From the NCBI RefSeq assembly GCF_000224145.3, contig NC_020170.2, positions 315,001 to 379,000 on the forward strand: a DNA stretch of 64,000 bases, in the 5' to 3' direction. Numbering within the stretch: the first letter of the stretch is position 1; every line of letters starts with the position of its first letter. Positions 56,101 to 64,000 of the stretch are shown here, piece by piece. Made by a program: the position numbers and the translations under genes. The notes below the pieces were generated by a model. It saw only the letters and a list, made by a program, of their open reading frames with translations, did not search any database and was not told where the DNA came from. This stretch comes from Ciona intestinalis (taxonomy: Eukaryota; Chordata; Ascidiacea; Phlebobranchia; Cionidae).

Positions 56101-59100
56101 TTTAAAGCTGAAAATTAGCCTGATATAGTAAGGCGCCATTTTTATTACTCCAACTGATTTATATTAAAACCACTGCTGGAGTTGTGTAGTTTGCGAGTTT
56201 TAATCACCAATTCAGAATCATAGTTTAACAAAAATAGGCTGAAATATTTCCTACAGTTTGTTTTTGTATGATAAAATGACCCTTTAGTGTTTTTCCAAAA
56301 CTATTGGAAAAAATAGCACACTATCATGACATTGGTAAATAGGGTGGGTCAAATGAAATCACATAATGCCAACTGTTTATAAAATCAAAATATATGTTTT
56401 TGGGTGATGATGCCATGAATTTGTACTATCCTACGCTTATTAATTGACAACACTTTAAAGATATATAGTAGGGTGGGGGAAGATGAGACATCTTTAGCAC
56501 ATAATATCTAAATATCCTGGTCATGTTTTTAACAATAAACAACAGTCTATGGGGGTTGTGGGGATACGGTTTTATAATTCTTTGTATGTTCTTTGTTTAC
56601 TACCAAATGAGATTAAAAAATTGAGTGTCCCATCTTCTCCCACCCTACTATATATTAAAACACACGACGTGTTATTTTTCGCCGCGCTCTTCGTTAGGGC
56701 GTGAGCGAGAGTACTGTCGAATATTAGCGCAATAATTGTTTTCGGCCATCATAAAGTAGGGACCCGTTAAAAAAAGACTTAAAAAATGGCCCAACTTGCC
56801 CCAGGACGCAACTTTCACCCCCCCTATATAGCATCCAAAACATCATCATACGTTTGAATTTTTAAATATAGGAGAACATGTGCTTAAGTGTCCCAAATTT
56901 TTTACCGTACTGTATGTTTTTGTGTAAAATTAGGTGAATTTGATTTTTGTAGGAACTGCCTAATTCGTTTCTTATCAGATTAGTTTTAATGCGACATTCA
57001 TCTATTTGTTATTCTGCCATCGACAACCGCCATGCCAGTGCATTGATATAATCTAGTTTAGTAACCACTACGCATATTTCTTCTCACGCGAGTCGATAAT
57101 TAGATTAGATCTGAGGCAGGACACAGAATAGGCATACATAAAATTTGTTACGTGCGCCTTCTAGCGACTGCTGTTTTTTTTTAACTTTCCGCTAGCTGAC
57201 ACAAACTAACTTAATGTCACAATACTTCCTGGTTCCATATAGAAGTTTTTATTGTATAGCGCCAACATTACTTAAAATAATTGAAACCCAATATTTAATT
57301 TAAACAATGTGTTTCAAATTTAATATTCTTTTAAAGACATAATTTTGTATTCTGGAAGCGTTTTGTATGTTATAAAGATTTATTAAGAACAGAATTCCTA
57401 TTTTCACGTGTAAATAATCAGATATTGTGGCCTGTCTGTAGATTAACACGATGTTGTATCGATAACATGAAGGCCTCTGGCATTTCGAAACATGTGCAAA
57501 TATACTGAGTTTATAATGAGTGTAGGCCGTGAACATACCGCTCGGCATATTCGCTGAATTATTCTGTGCAGAAATCTCATCTTTAAATCTTAATACTGTG
57601 TTACAAAGCAGGCAAGTAGATTTAATGAAAGTTATTTTTTAAACTTTCTTGATGGATTTGACTTAACGTGACTGATCTTGACTTTTATAGCAGGTTTTAT
57701 TGTATATATTTGGGCAGAGACTCTTACCAAAAATTCCATGGGTCCTCGTAAAACTTCATTAGATTTTACACTGCTCTGTTATCCAGTTATTCCAGTACAT
57801 AGTGCTTGTATTTTTCCAATGTTTTTGTGTTAGTCTGCTATACAGCCAGCACCCATAACCATACAGCATGGCTAGAACTAAAATTAGAAATATACTCTTC
57901 TGTAAACTGAATAAAATATTTATGGATTGCGATTACTTATTGCATATTCCGTATCTATTATATGGTATGCGCTTTGCATTATTTAGTACTGTATACTCTT
58001 CATAGAACGGTGTAATGAACGTGCGGTGGTTAGAATTTCAAGCGTAAAGTTAGCAGCCATTTTAAAACGCGGCTTGTCAGTGGTTCGTTAATGTTATATT
58101 AACTCTAAAGGTTTCTTAATCCCAGGACAGTAACGTCATGTGTTGTGCTGTTTTAAGCTTTACCTAGCAACGACGCCATTCAATGGTATTAGGTTTTGTA
58201 CGATTTGCGGTGTCAAGGTTTATATATCACACGCTGTATATATTTGTGACGCCGTGTTAGTTTAAACCAGTCAACCTTAGCACGACAAACGCGCGCCAAT
58301 AGCTTCTCTTGAGTAGACGCTCAGGGATCGCAATCTGTTTCGTAATTTCTCTCGAGGACGCACCAGTGATATTGTTTAGTTTATAATGTAACGCTATAGG
58401 CTGGCCACCATCGTGAGTGTTTACGCAATAATGAGAAAGACGCAGTTAGAAAGCAGTCAATAATGAATCGGTTGTAAATAGTTGGATCAATGTAAGTACA
58501 TTTAGCAGCTTAGATATGCCATTATGCGCACTGTGCAATGTGCATAATGCGTTTACATAGACTAAACCGTATCGCTATTACTTAGCTATCAATTTAGAAT
58601 TGTAAACAAGATACCTTCTTTTCACTGAGGCTTGTCGTGTATTTCGCCATTGAAAAACACGCTGAGCTCAGACGGCAAAAGCTTTTAATTCGGATTTCTT
58701 ATTGATCGAAGCTTTCTATGGTCGATATAACGAGATTCGTAACTGCTGAGCCGAATGTATAGTATACCCCATTCGAAGTTATATTGATTGTGGCATATCC
58801 ATACCTATACGCGTAATATAAGCGTAAGAACGATTTGCAATGACTTGAACCGTTTACTGTCGTTGTATTTATGGCTTTGTAACTTTGTTTTATTTTTCAA
58901 TAAAACAGCAGGTTTTTCTTTTGTGTTTATTGTAACTGTAGCAGTCAGAACATGTCCGGAAATAAGCCAAGTATTATTCAATCTTCAATGATGAGCAACA
59001 GCAACAGCAACTCATTGTTTGCAAATTCGATTCCAACCTGCGAGCCTGACCAACTTAGCCCACTATCCTCACCAGCGTTCGCCCGACGTTTTGGAACTCT

Positions 59101-62100
59101 CAAGCCTGTACAAGAGAAGCCTCCAACTCCCAATTTGCATAAGCTCGGGTCACCGGGAAACAAAACACGTGTTCGACAGGGGACTCCTAACGATGGAGGA
59201 GGATGCCACATCCCAAAAATGACTCTGAAGTCCCCAAGTTACAGCGAAAATGACTTCGTTCCCACTCCAATGAGTATCGCCCCACTTCTTTCACCCGGGA
59301 CCCTTCGGCGGCTGGAACATCAACACCGAGTAGCGAAAGTAAGGCAAGCACAGCAGCAGAGCGGGTTGATGCCGCAAGGAGGCGTTAGTCCACCAGCATC
59401 CCCACAAACAGCTCGGAGAATTATAATGATGAGAGGAGGGGATGCACGTCGCTTTACCGTCGCGAGGACAAGGTTTGTTGATAATTTATTCCATATATAC
59501 GTGGTGTTCATGTTCATGTTATACAGCAGCCTTGACCTCCACACGCATCATATGTTTATTCTATTAATAGTTTGTGATTTCTTTAGCACACAATACAGTA
59601 GAGAGGCATAAATATAATCATGTAAAGCCTAACGCCCTAATACAATAGTTAATGCGCGATTGTTTCAAAAAATGAAACGCATTCCAGTCGAACAATTAAG
59701 GCGGTCGCTGCCTTCTGGTGGCATTGTTTGCGTTTCCGCTCGATTAACGGCGAGGAGTCCATACGCCACACTTAATTTTAAGCTCTTGCGAGATATTTAT
59801 GAATTTATATGAATGCTATTTTGGAAATTAAGCGTTCAATATGTTGGTAATGACAATTTGAAATAAGTTTACAGATCGGTGAAGTGTATTTAATTTCCCT
59901 TGTATATCCTCGTAGTTACTTATCCCACTAAATTAAATTAAATAGGCAGGACGGTCCATTGTAATTGTAGATTGTAGAAGAACACTTGCACATAGGCAGT
60001 AGAGTTGCTGTAAGCTTTGTTGAATCGTGAAGCTAATGCTCGTCCGATGTGTGCCATGAAACATTTTTGTAAATATTGCATTGTGGGTTAGAGTGTTTGT
60101 TCAAATTGCAACATCGTTAAATTGGCATCTGCGAAACTGAATTAAGCTAATATGTATACGGGTATATTACTGCAACATATGGTAGTATGCACGTGGGTGC
60201 CGTATTGATACCCAAATATGAATGGCAGTTAAACCTAACATTAGTATCCATAGCATTGTTACAGTTACATGACCACTAACTCCATACCGGTGTATTTTAA
60301 AGCAGGATTCCTAAAACAACAGTCGTTTAAAAGCTATCTTCTCTCTATGCATAACTGATTGCTTTTCAGTTGGTAATATTTGTATTAACATAAAACTTCT
60401 TGTATGGATTACTATATGTGTGTACGCTGTGATCCCAGCAGATGTTTCATATCATGCTCCTAACCTATAATCACAATGTATATTCAGCATTCTTATCTCA
60501 CAATAGCCGGTAGTATACTAGCAATTGTTACGAACCCTTACGTTGCCCAACAGCGATGCTATTGTTCTCTCGCACGTCATAATACAAAGGGTGTCAGGTT
60601 TCAATTCACTGTTAGTAAACCGCTCGCACGTCGATGTTCGTGCACCACCGCAAGTAAAAAACTCTTCAGTCGTTATTTCTCTGCGGATTATTCACTGTTT
60701 TACCATTATACGTGCTTAACTCGCCATGAAATCTAAACAATTATAACTAACATAGCAACAATAAAAATGAGTTACCGAAAGATTCCATTGCCCTTTCTGC
60801 AGATGTTATAAGTTTTACCCTAACCAAGTTACTCAGTTTTTGATCATGCAGAGCGTAGCTTAACTTCAGTAAATTCAATAAAAAAAAACGAAGTTCAGGT
60901 TAAACAGACCAAGCTTTTCTATTGGTCTCGGTTTGTTTAGAAAATTTACAAACGAAGTGTCAGAAAGCGCCACAACGGTAGATAATGACGCATTCTTTAT
61001 GTTGATAATACTGTGTGAAGGTAAACATATAGTAGATATCTTTGTGTGCCGCTCAAACCTCTTGCCTCGAGCGTAAGTAGCTATGCCCGTCACAAATAAC
61101 CTTTGTTCGTTGGGTGTAAGGGTTTAAGCCTAGTGGTCAGGCGAGTGCAAGGTGCAATTTTTAATGAAATGATTTGCTTAAATGTACCGACCTTGCTTAT
61201 TACGTGAAATTGAAATATTGATTTTATCGTCGTACGCCGAACATGGTTTTCCCATGCAAGGCCTGTATGTGAATTATTTATGTTATTGGCTCTACTAAAG
61301 GAAGCTTTGCCATGCAGTAATCGATATGTTGTAACATGGTTTAAAATTTATAAGGGCGAGTTACTAGTATTGATAATATTGTCCAAAATCGTTTCGTTGG
61401 ATTACAGTCCTCGCAAGGTGCATGCAGGATTTTAAACTATTAATAATGAGTTTGTCACTTTTAGTTCTAATCAGAATTTCTATCGACGTTTACGAGATTA
61501 GAAGACTATAGGTATTAAACTATATTACTAGCAGGATGTTAACTATTTGCTTCAAAACGTTAGTTTGTCTGCTGTGGGTATGGCGGAACCATTCGGGCGT
61601 TCATACAACCTTAATTTAGTTGTTACGTTTCTTCAATTTGAGTTCTTTTTACGTTCCGGTTACTTGCTTCAATTCAGGAGCATTACTAACAATGATAGTC
61701 ATTCAACGATACCAGCAGTCGAATAACACAAGTTTGGTTACAAAGGTGAACTGATTTTCTCGATGTGGTACACCACACCATTGCACGAGATGTTATTGCA
61801 GTATTTAATGTATATTAATGTGCTGTATATATAACACTAACAAAATATGCTAAGTTCAGCAATTTGAGTGAGTGGGTAGAATAAGTCAGTATTAAAAGTG
61901 ACACAAAGGTCGTAGCTTAAGAAAAAAAGGCAGTAAGTAACATTTATTTTGGCGCGCTATGGGTACAACAAAATACACGACCAAAGAATAAAACTACGTT
62001 TTCCGACGATGAAACATGAACTTATAAAGTGACAGAGATGGTTTATAATTAAGCTGTTATAAACCACTTACGTAGGTAGTTCTTCCAACCAATTCTTTTT

Positions 62101-62917
62101 AACTATTTGTAAATTTGTCATTTAAATTCCAAATGTGATAAAGAAAACATTTTTAGATTATATTGTAGACTTAGCAATACCAGTGTTGCGGTTGCAGAAA
62201 TAATCGTTGCAATAAGCCCCTTTTCCCATAAGCCCCTTTGTACGTTTAGCAACATAAACAGGTTTGACAGACCTGCAGTGCCACCATGTAACAGAATACG
62301 ATGCTGTGGTAGATATATATAGTACTATTGCTGTGTTAGTTAAAACAAACTCTGTAATTGCGGTTTACTTTATTTTTCTTTCTGCAACAGTGTGGTTGTA
62401 TTAGAGACATCGGTTACAATGTGGAATATGTTTTATTATTAATGTTTGGTGTGGAACATCAAATACCTCTATGGAGATATTGTTGGATGTGTTGTTTATA
62501 CGACCAAAACAACATGTCTGGGCATCGCTTTGGAGAACAACGTTTAAATTCAACATTCCCAAGCAAGTCGTCGACCGTGATTCCAACTATACAACTTAGC
62601 GGTGTCGACACTGAAGATACTTACACAAGACCACACCTGCAATCCACCAAACCTTTACACAATGCTAAGGTATCATGGGCTCCCACTGTTAAACAAGTTA
62701 ACCGCCCTGTTACTCTATGTGACCGTGGAACAATTAAACCAATATACAAACCAATGCGTACAACGAGGGAAGCAGGTTGTCATGATGACGAGAATTGTGA
62801 AAAAGAGGACGAAGAAATGATAAGGATTGGAGTGAGAGCAGCAAAGAAGAAGCCTTGTTTTCTAAACCCTTTACTTGCACGGGCTACGCAGCAACACCGG
62901 AGACATTCATGGATCTG
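53122..62917 (+). CDS. PDE4: PDE4-type cAMP phosphodiesterase: alternative 5' exons only (gene continues beyond the window)
   Basis: cAMP-specific phosphodiesterase gene; only leader exons are in the window, and UCR1/UCR2 and the catalytic domain must lie to the right. Exon D, 58945-59472 (ATG 58952, 173 codons plus two bases), ends with DARRFTVARTR-type sequence preceded by a run of SP/TP sites and SPQTARRIIMMRG. This closely parallels the PDE4D5/PDE4B3 leader (...SPR, LLRRM, RRFTVAHT). Exon E, 62514-62917 (134 codons plus two bases), ends HRRHSWI plus TG, matching the PDE4D3 leader RRHSWIC with its PKA serine (here Ser132). Upstream in-frame exons B 55491-55586 and C 55799-55910 connect with matching phase to a candidate first exon at 53122-53143 or 54450-54537. 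C, D and E all end in phase 2, so each could join the same downstream exon. C may alternatively splice into D. Confidence 0.8.
53522..53875. mobile_element. Two MITE copies joined tail to tail, forming a ~350-bp foldback
   Basis: 53522-53690 is a reverse copy (GTGGGGGAAGATGGGACACT, then CTTCGTTAATTGTTTAAAAC and GATATTTGGATATTATGTGC). 53691-53875 is a forward copy (TTAGCACATAATATTCAAAT, ATCCTGATCGTGTTTTAAAC ... CCCATCCTTCCCCAACCTCC). The internal termini are missing, so the two copies meet directly. Confidence 0.8.
54120..54127. promoter_or_regulatory. CRE palindrome TGACGTCA
   Basis: Perfect CREB/ATF site about 320 bases before the candidate first exon at 54450. Confidence 0.45.
54450..54537 (+). 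CDS. Candidate alternative PDE4 first exon
   Basis: ATG in good context (GGAAATGG) opens 29 codons (starting MAEKADPIYKASCISLWYLG) and reaches a GTAAAC donor in phase 1, which also fits exon B. No homologue recognised. Confidence 0.35.
54789..54856 (-). mobile_element. MITE end fragment
   Basis: AGGGTGGGGTAAGATAAGAC, then TTTTATTCTC and TTTGATGGTAAACACAG match the reverse-oriented end of the TA-flanked MITE. Confidence 0.65.
55050..55149. promoter_or_regulatory. Cluster of CRE-like sites upstream of PDE4 exon B
   Basis: Perfect TGACGTCA at 55073-55080 and 55142-55149, the variant TGATGTCA at 55124-55131, and half sites TACGTCA at about 55051 and TGACG at 55113, all within about 100 bases. 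Confidence 0.55.
56023..56923. mobile_element. Longer MITE-related element interrupted by a nested MITE
   Basis: Ends ATACGGTGGGGTAAAGTGGG and TGTCCCAAATTTTTTACCGT-ACTG. The interior matches the element at 17050-18108 (AAAACACACGA-GTTATT; CATAATGCCAA / ACATATTGCCAA; TTATTAATTGACAACA / TTATTAATTAACAACA). The short MITE at 56467-56650 sits inside it. Confidence 0.65.
56467..56650 (+). mobile_element. TA-flanked MITE nested in the element 56023-56923
   Basis: Left end AGTAGGGTGGGGGAAGATGA, right end GTGTCCCATCTTCTCCCACC then CTACTATA. It interrupts sequence that is continuous at about 17170-17200. Confidence 0.85.
56924..58944. other. PDE4 intron or upstream region, no exon recognised
   Basis: AT-rich, with scattered CpG-rich short stretches toward 58260-58400. 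No repeat family or exon supported. It may contain the promoter for leader exon D. Confidence 0.4.
58945..59472 (+). CDS. PDE4: PDE4 long-form leader exon (PDE4D5/4B3-like)
   Basis: The encoded 173 residues from ATG 58952 are rich in Ser, Pro and Asn, with proline-directed sites (QLSPLSSP, PPTPN, KSPS, VPTPMS, LLSPG, VSPPASPQ). They end in RRFTVAR, the hallmark just before UCR1 in several vertebrate PDE4 long forms. An in-frame stop lies at 58901, so it could be a first exon; an AG acceptor at 58943-58944 would also accept exon C in frame. Confidence 0.8.
59473..62513. other. PDE4 intron between leader exons D and E, nothing recognised
   Basis: About 3 kb without a supportable exon, RNA gene or repeat family on either strand. 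Confidence 0.4.
62514..62917 (+). CDS. PDE4: PDE4 leader exon with conserved PKA motif (PDE4D3-like)
   Basis: 134 residues from ATG 62514, ending R129-R130-H131-S132-W133-I134 and a split Cys codon. In mammals the equivalent RRHS serine of PDE4D3 is a PKA site. The Ciona-type leader is far longer than the mammalian one (about 15 residues). An upstream frame opens from 62358, but the context and the acceptor CTGCAACAG at about 62390 leave the true 5' end unclear. Confidence 0.75.
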
Positions 62918-64000
62918 GTAAGAAAATAACCTATATTGTACCAATGTAAGCAGTTTTCAACTGACTGTTGCCGTTTTTATTTATATACTTCGCGGGTAAA
63001 TGTTACTGCGTGAGGTTTATAAATATATACTACATTATTTATTAGGCAAACTCAGGTCGCAATTTTATCTAAACCTAAACATCAATAACTGTTGGAAACT
63101 AATTCAGCTTAAATATGGGTTTCGGGTTCGCTAGCTATATTATTATCTTATGCACCAACGTAAAGTTTTGTTTTTGTTGAAACCAGTGTCATGTAAAATT
63201 ACTACACGCATGCGTAGAAGGATTAGAACAGAGACCAAATGTCATTCCCGGACCTAAGTTTACACGACACCAGGTCAGCGCTTGTCCCCCTTCTTTGGTT
63301 TCGTTTGGCATTTCTGGTCAAAGTTTCGAACCGTAGTTGCTGTTATCAATCATTGTACATTCAATTTATAAGCAGCAAACTTTGTTTTATACGACCTGCG
63401 ATATGCGTAGTCGGGAGTATCACGTGTTTTTCTGTGACGTTAAATTGAAATCTAATGACGTAGAGTCGCCTTCGAGGAGTTTAGATTTTATTGTAGGCCT
63501 CTCTTTGAAGTTTAAATATTTCTTAAAAATGTACTTTTTCGGCATAGAGTTAAATTTATTCTAAACCTTATTTAAATTGTAAATGAGAAATATTGTTGCA
63601 GCCAGCATATTTGGATATAAACAAGCCTCTGCGGCCACCCGCAGTGTAGTTCTTCGTACTGAAAGGGAGCAAAGGCATGAAATCGATCGATATTTGTGGT
63701 CATACAAAATCTTGTGCAGCTAGGTTTTGTATTAAAGACCATCCACGTATTACTCCCGCCTTCCACCTGCCTTTTGGTTATTCTCGAGGGTAATAACCGA
63801 CTTAAATTCTTTGGTCATAAAGCAAACACTACACACAATTGAGAGACGTGTGTATAGCGTTATACCAACAGCGCAATTTTATCGTAGCTTGTACTTACAG
63901 TGTATTGGATAGTCTGTACAAACATTTATACTGCGATATATACTTTATCTGCAACGAAACTGTTCGAGTAGTGGAGGCATGATCTGAGTTTAAAACGTTG
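62918..64000. other. PDE4 intron at the right edge
   Basis: No UCR1 exon was found before the window ends. A short ATG frame at 63239-63273 ends at AG|GTCAGC in phase 2, but is too short to call. Confidence 0.45.

Noticed and set aside
62358..62513. N-terminal extension of PDE4 leader exon E to ATG 62358
   Set aside because: The extension is hydrophobic and Cys-rich, crosses a possible AG acceptor near 62392 and has no family resemblance; ATG 62514 is preferred.
63239..63273. Fourth PDE4 leader exon (12 codons ending AG before GTCAGC in phase 2)
   Set aside because: Too short, weak donor and no recognisable motif.

Overview
The window looks like a tunicate chromosome segment, most likely Ciona. 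It is AT-rich, its animal genes have many short exons separated by small GT-AG introns, and it carries dense copies of a tRNA-derived SINE, a TA-flanked MITE with AGTAGGGTGGGGGAAGATGG-type ends, and hAT-like MITEs. The genus is inferred from gene structure and from memory of Ciona repeat families; no search was run. Exon models were built by hand from reading frame, splice sites, phase and recognised protein families.

Layout, left to right. (1) 1206-4001, + strand: the last four exons of a peroxisomal sarcosine/pipecolate oxidase (PIPOX), interrupted by two minisatellites and two MITEs. (2) 5381-6838, +: an intronless three-finger C2H2 protein preceded by hairpin-rich repeats. (3) 6839-12950: a repeat-dominated gene desert with MITEs, a MULE-like element holding a tRNA-like sequence, a Ty3/gypsy reverse transcriptase remnant and two insertions of one hAT MITE. 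(4) 12962-21408, +: a complete 12-exon SLC38A9, the lysosomal arginine sensor of the mTORC1 pathway. (5) 24067-47900, +: a complete LAR-type receptor tyrosine phosphatase (signal peptide, 3 Ig, 8 FN3, furin site, TM, two PTP domains), about 41 exons including two 9-nt microexons. (6) 49887-51509, +: an unrecognised coiled-coil protein with a CRE and TE-borne NRF1-type sites upstream. (7) about 53122-62917, +: alternative 5' exons of a PDE4 cAMP phosphodiesterase whose catalytic part lies beyond the right edge.

All recognised genes lie on the + strand but do not form a pathway. The most interesting points are: the D1 phosphatase P-loop reads R-A-G instead of R-T/S-G; two in-frame 9-nt microexons, one exactly at the Ig2-Ig3 junction where vertebrate LAR receptors carry the synapse-specificity mini-exon; a PDE4 5' region in which several alternative leader exons all end in the same splice phase, one preserving the PKA motif of PDE4D3, with a cluster of cAMP response elements; and a MULE-like element that contains a tRNA-like sequence and telomere-like repeats. 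Two runs of N (914-1051 and 22112-22161) both fall inside SINE copies.
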